Of a DNA stretch of 55,495 nucleotides, positions 34,500-43,136 are shown piece by piece (position 1 is the stretch's first letter; each line of letters opens with the position of its first letter). Where the stretch lies: NCBI RefSeq assembly GCF_021442385.1, contig NZ_MUZA01000041.1:1-55495 (forward strand), given 5' to 3'. This DNA comes from Micromonospora sp. MH99. Its GTDB lineage: Bacteria > Actinomycetota > Actinomycetes > Mycobacteriales > Micromonosporaceae. Under the pieces are notes generated by a model. That model saw only the letters and a list, made by a program, of their open reading frames with translations. It did no database searches and was not told where the DNA came from. Made by a program: the position numbers and the translations under genes.

Positions 34500-35942
34500 T
34501 TACGCCGGGGACTCGGTCTTGTCGCCGGCCCAGGTGGTGTGGAACGAACCCTCGCGGTCGACGCGCTGGTAGGTGTGCGCGCCGAAGTTGTCCCGCAGGC
34601 CCTGGATCAGCGCGGCGGGCAGCCGCTCGGCGCGCAGCGCGTCGAAGTACGCCAACGACGACGAGAACGCCGGCGTCGGCACCCCCGCCCGGGCCGCGTC
34701 GGCCACGACCCGCCGCCAGCTCGGCACACCGGCCGCGACCGCCTCGGCGAAGTACGGTGCCACGAGCAGCGTCGGCAGGTCGGGCTGCTCGTCGTACGCC
34801 TCGCGGATGCGGTTCAGGAAGCGGGCGCGGATGATGCAGCCGCCCCGCCAGATGGTCGCCGTGCCGCCGAGGTCGATGTCCCAGTTGAACTCCTGGCTGC
34901 CGGCCCGGATGTGGTCGAAGCCCTGCGCGTACGCGACGATCTTGGAAGCGAGCAGCGCCCGGCGCACGTCCTCGACGAACGCGTCCCGGTCGGCGACCTG
35001 CCACGCCTCACCGGCGTCCGGGAACGCCCGCCGGGCGGCCTCGCGCTGGTCGACGTGACCCGACAGCGAGCGGGCGAACGTCGCCTCGGCGATCCCCGTG
35101 ATCGGGATGCCCAGGTCGAGGGCGCTCTGCACCGTCCACCGGCCGGTGCCCTTCTGCTCGGCCCGGTCCTGCACGACGTCGACGAACGCGCGGCCGGTCG
35201 CCGCGTCGGTGTGCGCGAGCACGTCGGCGGTGATCTCGATGAGGAAGGACTCCAGCTCGCCGCCGTTCCAGTCGCGGAAGATCTCCGCGATCTCCGCCGG
35301 CTTCGCGCCCAGGCCCGACCGGAGCAGGTCGTACGCCTCGGCGATGAGCTGCATGTCGGCGTACTCGATGCCGTTGTGCACCATCTTGACGAAGTGCCCG
35401 GCGCCGTCCGGCCCGACGTGCGTGCAGCACGGCTCGCCGTCGACGTGGGCGGCGATCTTCTCGAACATCGGCCCGAGCTTGGCGTACGACTCCTCCGAGC
35501 CGCCCGGCATGATGCTCGGCCCGAGCAGCGCGCCCTCCTCACCACCGGAGACGCCGGTGCCGCTGAAGTGCAGCCCCTGCGCGCGCAGCGACTCCTCCCG
35601 GCGACGGGTGTCGGCGAAGTGGGCGTTGCCGCAGTCGACGATGATGTCGCCCTCCTCCAGCAGCGGCACCAGCTCGTCGATCACGGCGTCGGTGGGCGCA
35701 CCGGCCTTGACCATCACGATCACCGCGCGGGGCCGTTCCAGCGACGCCACGAAGTCGGCCATCGACTCACCGGGCACGAAGGTGCCCTCGTCACCGTGCT
35801 CGGCCACGAGGCTGCGGGTGCGCTCCGGTGACCGGTTGTGCACCGCCACGGTAAAGCCGTTGCGGGCCAGGTTGCGGGCCAGGTTCCGGCCCATCACCGC
35901 CAGCCCGGTCACGCCGATCTGCGCCGTCGCCTGCTCAGCCAT
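34500..35942 (-). CDS. gnd: 6-phosphogluconate dehydrogenase, decarboxylating
   Basis: A 480-residue oxidative pentose phosphate enzyme converting 6-phosphogluconate to ribulose 5-phosphate with NADP+. The nucleotide fold starts IGVTGLAVMGRNLARNLARNGF followed by NRSPERT. The substrate site includes GTGVSGGEEGALLGPSIMPGG and HFVKMVHNGIEYADMQLIAE. The C-terminus is the long dimeric form (AHTYQRVDREGSFHTTW). The ATG at 35942 follows GAGAGGTGG. Monocistronic by appearance; the pathway's other genes are not in the window. Confidence 0.96.
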   Translation of the reverse strand: MAEQATAQIGVTGLAVMGRNLARNLARNGFTVAVHNRSPERTRSLVAEHGDEGTFVPGESMADFVASLERPRAVIVMVKAGAPTDAVIDELVPLLEEGDIIVDCGNAHFADTRRREESLRAQGLHFSGTGVSGGEEGALLGPSIMPGGSEESYAKLGPMFEKIAAHVDGEPCCTHVGPDGAGHFVKMVHNGIEYADMQLIAEAYDLLRSGLGAKPAEIAEIFRDWNGGELESFLIEITADVLAHTDAATGRAFVDVVQDRAEQKGTGRWTVQSALDLGIPITGIAEATFARSLSGHVDQREAARRAFPDAGEAWQVADRDAFVEDVRRALLASKIVAYAQGFDHIRAGSQEFNWDIDLGGTATIWRGGCIIRARFLNRIREAYDEQPDLPTLLVAPYFAEAVAAGVPSWRRVVADAARAGVPTPAFSSSLAYFDALRAERLPAALIQGLRDNFGAHTYQRVDREGSFHTTWAGDKTESPA

Positions 35943-36087
35943 TCGTGCCGCCACCTCTCGCCGTCGAACTATCCTGCTGCGACCGTATCGCGGCGCGCGG
36001 GATCGTGGGCGGGTCGTCCCACGGCGGGTCACTGCCTGGTCGCGGCCCGTCCGCCCGGCGCGGCCGCACCCTGACCGGCGGCCACGC

Positions 36088-36384
36088 TCACCCCTGGGAC
36101 AGTCGATCCTCCACACGCGCCACCTTCGCGGTGAGCGCGTCGGTGACCCCGGGCCGGACGTCGGCCTTCAGGACGACACTCACCCGGGGCGCCTGCGCGG
36201 ACACCACGTCGACCGCCCGCTTCACCACCGCCATCACCTCGTCCCACTCACCCTCCACGGTGGTGAACATGGCATCGGTCCGGTTGGGCAATCCGGATTC
36301 GCGGACCACCCGTACCGCCTCGGCAACCAGGTCACCCACGGAGGCGCCGGCGCCGAGCGGGGTGATCGAGAACGCGATCAGCAT
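36088..36384 (-). CDS. MTH1187 family thiamine-binding protein
   Basis: A 98-residue ferredoxin-like protein of the MTH1187/YkoF-related (DUF77) family, known to bind thiamine-type ligands. The pattern begins MLIAFSITPLGAGASVGDLV, with FTTVEGEWDEVMAVVKRAVD in the middle and SVVLKADVRPG late. The start ATG has CACGAT 6 nt upstream and no ribosome site, so it may be leaderless. It lies about 0.8 kb from the ECF thiamine transporter but is transcribed separately. Confidence 0.85.
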   Translation of the reverse strand: MLIAFSITPLGAGASVGDLVAEAVRVVRESGLPNRTDAMFTTVEGEWDEVMAVVKRAVDVVSAQAPRVSVVLKADVRPGVTDALTAKVARVEDRLSQG

Positions 36385-36445
36385 GCGCCGATCGTGCCAG
36401 GAAAATCGGGTGCGCGTCTCGTCGGGCGGTGGTTAGGGTTCGGGC

Positions 36446-36457
36446 ATGCGCAACTGA
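36446..36457 (+). other. Leaderless three-codon ORF (ATG-CGC-AAC-TGA)
   Basis: TAGGGT (36434-36439) lies exactly 6 nt before an ATG whose frame reads Met-Arg-Asn-stop. A 215-nt stretch without a clear gene follows before the next real start at 36673. It could be a regulatory mini-ORF at the 5' end of a long leader, or chance. Confidence 0.4.
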
Positions 36458-36672
36458 CGCCCCACTTCCCGAGCCGGCCCGCCTCCCCGCGATCGCGGTC
36501 CGTGCGCTCCCGGGCGTCGCGCGTCCTCCTGCACCGTTCGGCGGTGTGATTCGGCCCGATCCCCGGTGAGCAGTCCTTCCCGTTCGACCGTCGCGTTGCC
36601 ACGGTCACCAGCCGATCCGACCGACCGCGGGAGCGCGGGACCACCGGGACGTCGGCACCGAAGGAGGCCCGG

Positions 36673-37041
36673 ATGCCCGCCAGGCGTAATCCGAGAAAGA
36701 CCCGTACCCCCGCACCGACGCCGCTGGGCATCGACCCGGCGGCCGGCCACGGCACAGCCCCGGCCCCGCCGGTCGCGTCTGCCGGCTCGACCGGGGCGGA
36801 CCTGCCGGCTCGTCCCGACGCGCCGGCCCGGGCGGTCAAGTCCGCCCTGCCGGCCCCGGCAGAGGAACCGGTGCTGCCGGCCTTGGCGGCCCCAGCCGTG
36901 CCTCCGGTTGCCGACTCGTCGGTGACCGGACGACCTGGGGCGCCCCAGGCCGGGCCACCCCACGCCGGCCGAGCCCGCTCGTTCGACGGCAAGAGCCAGC
37001 GCGCCGGCCAGCCGCGCCGCTACGCCTACCGACGCAGCTGA
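36673..37041 (+). CDS. Ala/Pro-rich protein with basic ends (unknown)
   Basis: A 122-residue protein of biased composition. A basic N-terminus (MPARRNPRKTRTP) is followed by about 75 residues of Ala/Pro/Gly/Val-rich, probably disordered sequence and a basic C-terminus (RARSFDGKSQRAG, then QPRRYAYRRS). The charged ends could bind nucleic acid; I do not recognise a family. A strong ribosome site AAGGAGG precedes the ATG. The mRNA probably starts near 36446, giving a leader of about 225 nt. Confidence 0.7.
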   Translation: MPARRNPRKTRTPAPTPLGIDPAAGHGTAPAPPVASAGSTGADLPARPDAPARAVKSALPAPAEEPVLPALAAPAVPPVADSSVTGRPGAPQAGPPHAGRARSFDGKSQRAGQPRRYAYRRS

Positions 37042-37051
37042 CCCGCCCCCG

Positions 37052-37133
37052 CCCCCGCGATCTTGCACTTTCTGTCGCTACATACCCACGCATTCGGGGC
37101 AGATCCACGACAGTAACTGCAAGATCGCGGGGG
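37052..37133. repeat. Palindromic element, CGATCTTGCA family (copy 1)
   Basis: The outer 16-bp perfect arms CCCCCGCGATCTTGCA / TGCAAGATCGCGGGGG are followed by a symmetric 4 x 4 internal loop (CTTT/TAAC), an inner CTGTCG/CGACAG stem and a 30-nt loop. It separates two convergent genes. A related copy is at 46293-46362. Confidence 0.92.
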
Positions 37134-37145
37134 TGGGGGTTGGCG

Positions 37146-37946
37146 TCAGCCGATCAGGGGACGGAAGGTGCCGAGGAGCACGCTCGTCGTCAGGGCCGCT
37201 CCGGCCAGCGCGGCCGCCCCGGCGATCAGCAGCGTGTCGGCGAGGCCGAAGCGCTGGCGTCGGGCGACGGTACGGGGTGTGTCGCCGTCGAAGCCACGCG
37301 CGTCCATGGCGACGGCCAGCCGGGTGCCCCGACGGATCGCCCCGACCAGCAGCGCGAACGCCGTGGACGTGAACAGCCGCAGCTTCGCCACCGGATTGCG
37401 TCCGGCGTCGACGCCGCGTGCCCGCCGGGCCATGCTGATCATCTGCCATTCCTGACCGAGCAGCGGCACCAGCCGGAACGCGGCAAGCGACCCGACGGCG
37501 AACCGTGCCGGCGCCTTCGCGTTCTGGATCAGCGCGTCGGCCAGGTCGGTCGGGTCGGTGGTGGCGAAGACGATCACGCCGGGCAGGGCCACCGCGAAGA
37601 CCCGCAGCACCAGGCCGAGGGCGGTGCGCAGCACGCCGGTGCTCACCAGCACCGGCCCGGCCTCCAGCAGGACCCGGCCGGACTGGTCGGCGGCGAAGAG
37701 CACCAGGGTGACCAGGATGCCCGTGGCGCTGAGCAGCAGGGGCAGGGCCCGCCGGGCCAGCACCCGGTAGCGGACGCCGAACAGCGGCAGGACGGCAAGT
37801 TCGACAGCGATGGCGATCGCCGGCGCCACCGGGTCGAGCGTCGCCAGCAGGACGAACGAGAAGACCAGCGCGGCGGCCACCTTCGCCACCGGGTTCCGCC
37901 GGGCCAGCGGGGCGCCGGGCGCGGCGACCGGCTCGATGCTGATCAT
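37146..37946 (-). CDS. ECF transporter transmembrane protein (EcfT/YkoC-like)
   Basis: A 266-residue membrane subunit of an energy-coupling factor vitamin importer. About five or six helices are visible. The EcfT coupling motifs are MARRARGVDAG (about 163-173) and MDARGFDGD (about 214-222), the two Ala-Arg-Gly elements that touch the ATPases. It is the third gene of the riboswitch-controlled group, 70 nt behind the dual ATPase gene. Confidence 0.88.
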   Translation of the reverse strand: MISIEPVAAPGAPLARRNPVAKVAAALVFSFVLLATLDPVAPAIAIAVELAVLPLFGVRYRVLARRALPLLLSATGILVTLVLFAADQSGRVLLEAGPVLVSTGVLRTALGLVLRVFAVALPGVIVFATTDPTDLADALIQNAKAPARFAVGSLAAFRLVPLLGQEWQMISMARRARGVDAGRNPVAKLRLFTSTAFALLVGAIRRGTRLAVAMDARGFDGDTPRTVARRQRFGLADTLLIAGAAALAGAALTTSVLLGTFRPLIG

Positions 37947-38016
37947 CGGAGGTCACCTCGGGTGGACGCGGTCCCGCGCGGCCCGGCAGCGCCGCCGACG
38001 TTGGTGCTCCGGGCGG

Positions 38017-39432
38017 TCACTGTCGCTCCAGGGTTACGGTGCGGTCGGCGAGCGCGGCGACGAAGTCCGCGTCGTGGGTGACAGTGACGATGCCGTGCCC
38101 GGCGTCGCGCAGGTCGGCGAAGAGGTCGACCAACTCCCGCCAGGTCCGCCGGTCCTGCCCGAACGTGGGCTCGTCGCAGATCACCAGGCGTGGCGCGGTG
38201 GCCAGGGCCGTCGCGACGCTCAGCCGCCGCGCCTCCCCACCCGAGAGGGTGTACGGGTTTGCAGCGGCGAGCCGCGTCAGCCGCAGTCGTTCCAGCAGTT
38301 CCGCCACGGTGTCCTTGACGGCGGCCTCGGGTTGACCCGTCCGGCGTGGCCCGAGCGCCAGCTCGTCGAAGACGGTGCTCGTGACGAACTGGTGCTCCGG
38401 GTCCTGAAAGACCGACCCGATCCGTCGGGCCAGCGCGGGCGCTCGCCAGCGGTGCGGGGGAGCGCGGTGGTCCGCGCCGGCCAACTCGGCCGAGGCGGTG
38501 ACGCGGCCGACGCCCGGTTTGAGCAGACCGCCGAGCAGCAGCGCCAGGGTGGACTTGCCCGCGCCGTTGGGCCCGCGTACGGCGAGTGCCTCTCCGGCGC
38601 GTACCGCCAGGTCGGTGGGGCCCAGCCGGGGCGGCAGGCCGAGCCGGTCGGCGGTGAGCAGCAGGTCGCCTGGGGTGGCGGCGGCCGTGCGGGGCGCGAT
38701 GGGGTGACCGGGCACCCAGACGCCCTCGGCGGCGAGGGCGGCGCCGTGCGCGGCGAAGACCGCGTCGGGCGTCCCGTCCGCGCGGACCCCGCCGCCGGGC
38801 TCCAGGACGACCACCCGGTCGACAAGTGGCAGTGCCTCGGCGACCCGGTGTTCGACCAGGATCAGGGTGGTGTCGGCGTCCAACGCGCCCGTCACCGCGC
38901 CCCGGACCAGCGCGGCTCCGTCCGGATCGAGGTTGGCGGTCGGCTCGTCGAGCAGCAGCAGGCCGGGCCGCAGGGCCAACGCGCCGGCCAGCGCCAGGCG
39001 TTGCTGCTCGCCGCCGGAGAGCGCGGCAGTGCTGCGGTCCCGGGGATACGGGAAACCGACCCGCCGCAGCGCCTCGTCGACCCGGGGCCAGATCTCGGCC
39101 GTCGGTACGCCCCGGTTCTCCAGCCCGAACGCGACGTCGTCGCCGCTGCGCGCCATCACCAACTGGGTCTGCGGGTCCTGGAAGACGATGCCGACCCGTT
39201 CCCGCGCCTTGCGGGGGTCGAGCCCGTCGATCTCGACGGTGCCCTCCTGCTCACCGGAATCGTCGGGCAGCAGCCCGGCCAGCGCGCTGAGCAGTGTGCT
39301 CTTGCCGGCCCCCGAGGGCCCGAGCAGCAGCACCCGCTCCCCGGCCTCGACCCGCAGATCCACTCCGCGCACAGCCCAGGCCCGCCGCCCGGCATGCCGC
39401 CAGCCGAACCCCCGCAGCAGCACCCCGCCCAC
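38017..39432 (-). CDS. ECF transporter dual ATPase (YkoD-like)
   Basis: A protein of about 471 residues holding two ATP-binding domains. The first has GPSGAGKST, then LSGGEQQRLALAGALA and LLLLDEPTANLDPDG. The second has GPNGAGKST, LSGGEARRLSVATALA and LVICDEPTFGQDRRT, with FQDPQTQL and FQDPEHQF Q-loops. It powers vitamin uptake with YkoE- and YkoC-like partners. The GTG at 39432 is chosen because GGAAGGGGG lies about 6 nt upstream; an in-frame GTG at 39453 would add seven residues. A palindrome and a 13-bp repeat lie between it and the S-component gene. Confidence 0.9.
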   Translation of the reverse strand: MGGVLLRGFGWRHAGRRAWAVRGVDLRVEAGERVLLLGPSGAGKSTLLSALAGLLPDDSGEQEGTVEIDGLDPRKARERVGIVFQDPQTQLVMARSGDDVAFGLENRGVPTAEIWPRVDEALRRVGFPYPRDRSTAALSGGEQQRLALAGALALRPGLLLLDEPTANLDPDGAALVRGAVTGALDADTTLILVEHRVAEALPLVDRVVVLEPGGGVRADGTPDAVFAAHGAALAAEGVWVPGHPIAPRTAAATPGDLLLTADRLGLPPRLGPTDLAVRAGEALAVRGPNGAGKSTLALLLGGLLKPGVGRVTASAELAGADHRAPPHRWRAPALARRIGSVFQDPEHQFVTSTVFDELALGPRRTGQPEAAVKDTVAELLERLRLTRLAAANPYTLSGGEARRLSVATALATAPRLVICDEPTFGQDRRTWRELVDLFADLRDAGHGIVTVTHDADFVAALADRTVTLERQ

Positions 39433-39454
39433 CCGACACCCCCTTCCAACCACT

Positions 39455-39492
39455 CCCGGCCGTCTTTCCCGGCCGTCTTCCCCGCCGTCCTC
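39455..39492. repeat. 13-bp tandem repeat beside palindrome
   Basis: CCCGGCCGTCTTT, CCCGGCCGTCTTC and CCCGCCGTCCTC: three near-identical units, ending 6 bp before the palindrome at 39499 and starting just upstream of the dual ATPase gene. Confidence 0.75.
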
Positions 39493-39498
39493 CCGCCG

Positions 39499-39556
39499 GT
39501 GATCAAGAGGTTTGCGGCAGAATTCCGGCTTCCGTTGACGCGAACCTCTTGATCAC
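39499..39556. repeat. Palindromic element inside the thiamine operon
   Basis: GTGATCAAGAGGTT and AACCTCTTGATCAC extend to 18 bp with one G-T wobble around a 22-nt loop. It lies between the YkoE-like and ATPase genes, which are transcribed in the same direction. Confidence 0.9.
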
Positions 39557-39572
39557 GGGGACGGTTGCGCCC

Positions 39573-40160
39573 TCAGATGAGGGCGCGGTCCCGGCCTACC
39601 GGGAAGCGGTCCAGCGCGCCGGTGTTGGCCAGGGCGCGGGTCAGCAACCAGCCGCCCACGCCGGCGATGATCGTGGCGCTGACGATGGTGAGCAGGGCGT
39701 ACGGGATGCGGTAGTCGCCCAGCGCGTAGTCGACGTTCCAGACGAAGAAGTCGAACAGCGCCGCGCTGAGACCGGTCAACGCGCCGGCCAGTACGGCGGT
39801 CGGCAGCCGGAACGACCGGTACCGGAAAGCGGCGAACGCCAGCTCGGCCCCGATGCCCTGCACGATGCCCTGGGGGATCACCGTGCCGGCCCACTGGCTG
39901 CCCAGCAGCGCGGAGACGACCGCGGCCACCGTCTCGCAGTAGAGCGCGGCGCCGGGCTTGCGGATGACCAGGCCGCCGACCACGGCCGGCAGCAGCCAGA
40001 CGCCGTAGATCAGCGTCTGTGCCGGCGGGAAGAAGGCGAACGCGCCCTCGGTGGCGCTCCAGACCAGGCCCCAGGCCCAGAAGATGACGCCGAAGGCGAC
40101 CGCGATCACCGAGGCGACCACGATGTCGATGGTGCGCCAACGGCTGGTGGTGTTGTCCAT
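39573..40160 (-). CDS. ECF transporter S component (YkoE-like, thiamine/HMP)
   Basis: A 195-residue substrate-binding membrane subunit with about five or six helices (starting WRTIDIVVASVIAVAFGVIFWAWG). The TPP riboswitch directly upstream and the order YkoE-YkoD-YkoC identify the substrate as thiamine or its hydroxymethylpyrimidine precursor; this is an inference from context and family. The ATG at 40160 is 91 nt after the riboswitch core. Confidence 0.88.
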   Translation of the reverse strand: MDNTTSRWRTIDIVVASVIAVAFGVIFWAWGLVWSATEGAFAFFPPAQTLIYGVWLLPAVVGGLVIRKPGAALYCETVAAVVSALLGSQWAGTVIPQGIVQGIGAELAFAAFRYRSFRLPTAVLAGALTGLSAALFDFFVWNVDYALGDYRIPYALLTIVSATIIAGVGGWLLTRALANTGALDRFPVGRDRALI

Positions 40161-40251
40161 GCTGTGCTCCCAGTTCAGTGGAACGAACCAGGAGAAGACG
40201 CACGCCGCGCGTCCGGTGGCACCGGACCCACGGCGCGGCTGGAGGTCGACC

Positions 40252-40337
<86 letters not shown>

Positions 40338-40449
40338 ATGTGAAGTTGTCTCGCTGACGCTAGCACCGACCAGGGGTAACAGCCCAGCAGGGCATCCGGC
40401 CGCCCGCGCAGCCGGGCCGGCGTCCCGCCGCCTGGGTAGGCTGACGATC

Positions 40450-41280
40450 ATGCAGGTCGACGCGCGAGGTCTCACGTTCGAGGTACGCACCGGCGGCCCC
40501 TCCGACGGCGTCCCCGTCCTCCTGCTGCACGGCTTCCCGCAGCACAGCGGGGAGTGGGACGAGGTCGTGCCGGCACTGCACGCCGCCGGGCTGCGCACGT
40601 ACGCGCTGGACCAGCGGGGCTACTCGCCGGGTGCCCGGCCGGAGGCGGTGTCCGCGTACCGGATTCCCGAACTGGTCGCCGACGTGGTGGCGGTGCTCGA
40701 CGCGCTCGGTGTGGACGCCGTCCACCTGGTCGGCCACGACTGGGGCGCGATCGTGGCCTGGGCGGTGGCCGCCGCGCACCCCGAACGGGTCCGTACGTTG
40801 ACCGCGGTGTCCGTGCCGCACCCGGCGGCCATGGCGCACGCCTTGAGCACCGACCGGGAACAGAAGGCCCGCTCGTCGTACATCGCGCTGTTCCGCAAGC
40901 CGGGCAAGGCCGAGAAGGTGCTGCTCGCGTGGCACGCGACGGCGCTGCGCAAGATGCTCGGCGGGGTGGGCGACGCCTCCCGGGTGGACCGCTACGCCGA
41001 CCCGATGCGGGCGCCGGGCGCGCTCACCGCCGCCCTGAACTGGTACCGGGCGATGTCCCGCGCCGACCTGGCCGCTGTCGGTCCGGTCGCCGCACCCACC
41101 ACGTACGTCTGGAGCGACCGGGACATCGCCATCGGACGGCCCGCCGCCGAGGCGTGCGCCGCCAACGTCACCGGCGACTACCGCTTCGTACCGCTGCCCG
41201 GGGTGAGCCACTGGATTCCGGACGCCGCACCCGCCGCGTTGGCCGAGGCGGTCCTGGCCCGGATCGCCGGGACGGCCTGA
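40450..41280 (+). CDS. Alpha/beta hydrolase (epoxide hydrolase-like)
   Basis: A 276-residue alpha/beta hydrolase. The oxyanion motif is HGFPQHSGEW and the nucleophile elbow is GHDWGA (Asp nucleophile), as in epoxide hydrolases and haloalkane dehalogenases. The late His is in GVSHWIPDAAP. The start is ATG at 40450 with TAGGCT at 40437-40442, 7 nt upstream, so a leaderless transcript is likely. The substrate is unknown. It is divergent from the riboswitch-controlled operon. Confidence 0.88.
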   Translation: MQVDARGLTFEVRTGGPSDGVPVLLLHGFPQHSGEWDEVVPALHAAGLRTYALDQRGYSPGARPEAVSAYRIPELVADVVAVLDALGVDAVHLVGHDWGAIVAWAVAAAHPERVRTLTAVSVPHPAAMAHALSTDREQKARSSYIALFRKPGKAEKVLLAWHATALRKMLGGVGDASRVDRYADPMRAPGALTAALNWYRAMSRADLAAVGPVAAPTTYVWSDRDIAIGRPAAEACAANVTGDYRFVPLPGVSHWIPDAAPAALAEAVLARIAGTA

Positions 41281-41333
41281 GCCGTGCCGGGCCGACGGGC
41301 GCCGGGCGGGCCGGCGGCAGGGGGAGAAGCGCC

Positions 41334-42140
41334 GTGACGGCGCCCGCCGGCGGGCTGGGCACCCGTCGCTCGATCGCCGCGCAGCTGCGCCTTCTGGGTG
41401 TACGCCCCGGCTCGACAGTGCTGGTGCACGCCGGGATGCGCTCGCTGGGCTTCGTCTGCGGTGGGCCGCAGGCGCTGGTGCTCGCCCTGCGCGACGCGCT
41501 CGGCCCGGACGGCACGATCGTGGTGCCCACCCACAACCCCGACAACAGTGACCCGGCGCAGTGGCGCAACCCGCCGGTGCCGGTGGACTGGTGGCAGCTG
41601 ATCCGCGCCGAGATGCCGGGCTTCGACCCGGCGGTCACGCCGAGCCGGCACATGGGCGTGTTCGCCGAGACGGTCCGCTGCTGGCCCTCGGCGATGCGCA
41701 GCACGCATCCCCACGTGTCGTTCGCCGCGCTCGGGCCGACGGCCGAGCAGGTGGTGGCGGGGCACGAACTGGCCGACATGCTCGGCGAGGGCTCGCCGCT
41801 GGCCCGGCTCTACGACCTGGACGCCGACGTGCTCCTGATCGGTGCGGACCACAGCGTCAACACGTCGCTGCACCTGGCCGAGTACCGCAGTCCCAAGCCG
41901 GTGCGCGAGCGACTGGGCGCGGCGGTACGCACTGCCGACGGTGGCCGCGAGTGGGTGTGGTGGCAGGACGTCCGGCTCGACGCGGGCGACTTCGGCGCGT
42001 TGGGCCGGGACCTGGAGGCCACCGGGGCGGTGCGTACCGGCCCGGTGGGCGCCGGGACGGGGAGGTTGGTACGCCAGCGGGCAGCTGTCGACTTCGCCGT
42101 GCAGTGGATGGCCCGCAACCGGACGACGGAGGACGCATGA
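41334..42140 (+). CDS. Aminoglycoside N3'-acetyltransferase (AAC(3)) family protein
   Basis: A 268-residue acetyl-CoA-dependent enzyme of the antibiotic_NAT family: VLVHAGMRSLGFVCGG, DGTIVVPTHNPDNSDPAQW, and the conserved GEGSPLARLYDLDADVLLIG with NTSLHLAEYR. Chromosomal members may acetylate amino sugars in metabolism rather than give resistance. The GTG at 41334 has a GGGGGAGAAG ribosome site. Its stop overlaps the SIS gene (ATGA), which suggests a joint role. Confidence 0.87.
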   Translation: MTAPAGGLGTRRSIAAQLRLLGVRPGSTVLVHAGMRSLGFVCGGPQALVLALRDALGPDGTIVVPTHNPDNSDPAQWRNPPVPVDWWQLIRAEMPGFDPAVTPSRHMGVFAETVRCWPSAMRSTHPHVSFAALGPTAEQVVAGHELADMLGEGSPLARLYDLDADVLLIGADHSVNTSLHLAEYRSPKPVRERLGAAVRTADGGREWVWWQDVRLDAGDFGALGRDLEATGAVRTGPVGAGTGRLVRQRAAVDFAVQWMARNRTTEDA

Positions 42141-42886
42141 GTGTGAGCGCCGAGGACTACCTGGCCGTGGTGACCGAGACGATCGGCCGGGTGGCCGCCA
42201 GCCAACGGGACGCGGTGGGGCGGGCCGCCGATCTGATCGCCGAAGCTGTACGCGCCGACGGGGTGGTGCACGCCTTCGGCACCGGGCACTCGGAGGCCCT
42301 CGCCATGGAGATCGCCGGCCGGGCGGGTGGCCTGGTGCCCACCAACCGGATCGCGCTGCGTGACCTGGTGCTGCTCGGCGGCGAACCGGCCGATCGTCTC
42401 GGACCGCTGCTGGAGCGGGACCCGGCGGTGGCGCACCGACTCTGGGAGCTGGCCCCCGTACGCCCCGCCGACGTCTTCGTGCTCGCCTCGAACTCCGGGG
42501 TCAACGGCGCGATGGTCGAGTTCGCCACGCTGGTCAAGGAGCACGGCCACCCTCTGGTGGCGATCACCTCGGCGCAGCACTCCGGCCGGATGACGTCCCG
42601 CCACCCGTCCGGGCACAAGCTGGCCGACCTCGCCGACGTGGTGCTCGACAACGGCGCACCGTACGGCGACGCGACGCTGCCGCTGCCCGGCGGTGGCGCG
42701 GTCGGCGCGGTCTCCTCGATCACTGCGGCGCTGCTGGCGCAGCAGGTCACCGTGGAGGTCGTCGCCCGGTTGCTGGCAGCGGGGGAGCGGCCTCCGGTCT
42801 ACCTGTCGGCGAACATCCCGGACGGCGACGCGCACAACACGGCGCTGGAGGCCCGGTACGCCGGCCGGATCCGCCGCGGCTCCTGA
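42137..42886 (+). CDS. SIS domain sugar-phosphate-binding protein
   Basis: A 249-residue SIS protein. HAFGTGHSEALAMEIAGRAGG and VLASNSGVNGAMVEFA are the phosphosugar-binding motifs. It lacks a DNA-binding domain, so it should be an isomerase or lyase-type enzyme of the UPF0309 kind rather than a regulator. The ATG overlaps the AAC(3)-like gene by 4 nt. The following 250 bp contain no gene that I can support, only an inverted repeat before the next promoter. Confidence 0.85.
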   Translation: MSVSAEDYLAVVTETIGRVAASQRDAVGRAADLIAEAVRADGVVHAFGTGHSEALAMEIAGRAGGLVPTNRIALRDLVLLGGEPADRLGPLLERDPAVAHRLWELAPVRPADVFVLASNSGVNGAMVEFATLVKEHGHPLVAITSAQHSGRMTSRHPSGHKLADLADVVLDNGAPYGDATLPLPGGGAVGAVSSITAALLAQQVTVEVVARLLAAGERPPVYLSANIPDGDAHNTALEARYAGRIRRGS

Positions 42887-43087
42887 CCCCCTCCCCGGCG
42901 GCGCGGGCGGCCGACGGCGCGACGGTATGCGGCCGGGCGCGGGCTGGCGGCGTGGCGCGGGCGATGGCCCGACGCGGGTGGGGCGGCGACGGTGTGGCGA
43001 CCGGGCGATGACCGGCGGGCGACCGGGAGATGGCCGGAACATGTCGCGAGTTTGTTTCGCGCTCGGCCGGGTGGGGCATTGGCGTTG

Positions 43088-43113
43088 CTGCCGGCGGCCG
43101 GGACCGCCGGCAG
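43088..43113 (+). promoter_or_regulatory. Inverted repeat at the promoter of the DUF6328 gene
   Basis: CTGCCGGCGG and CCGCCGGCAG with a 6-nt loop are immediately followed by TACCGT (43114-43119), a likely -10 box. It covers the -35 region and could be an operator. Confidence 0.45.
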
Positions 43114-43136
43114 TACCGTCTGACCGGAGGTAGCGC

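Noticed and set aside
41334..42140. Calling the AAC(3)-like gene a resistance gene
   Set aside because: Family membership alone does not show drug acetylation; the coupled SIS gene points to metabolism.
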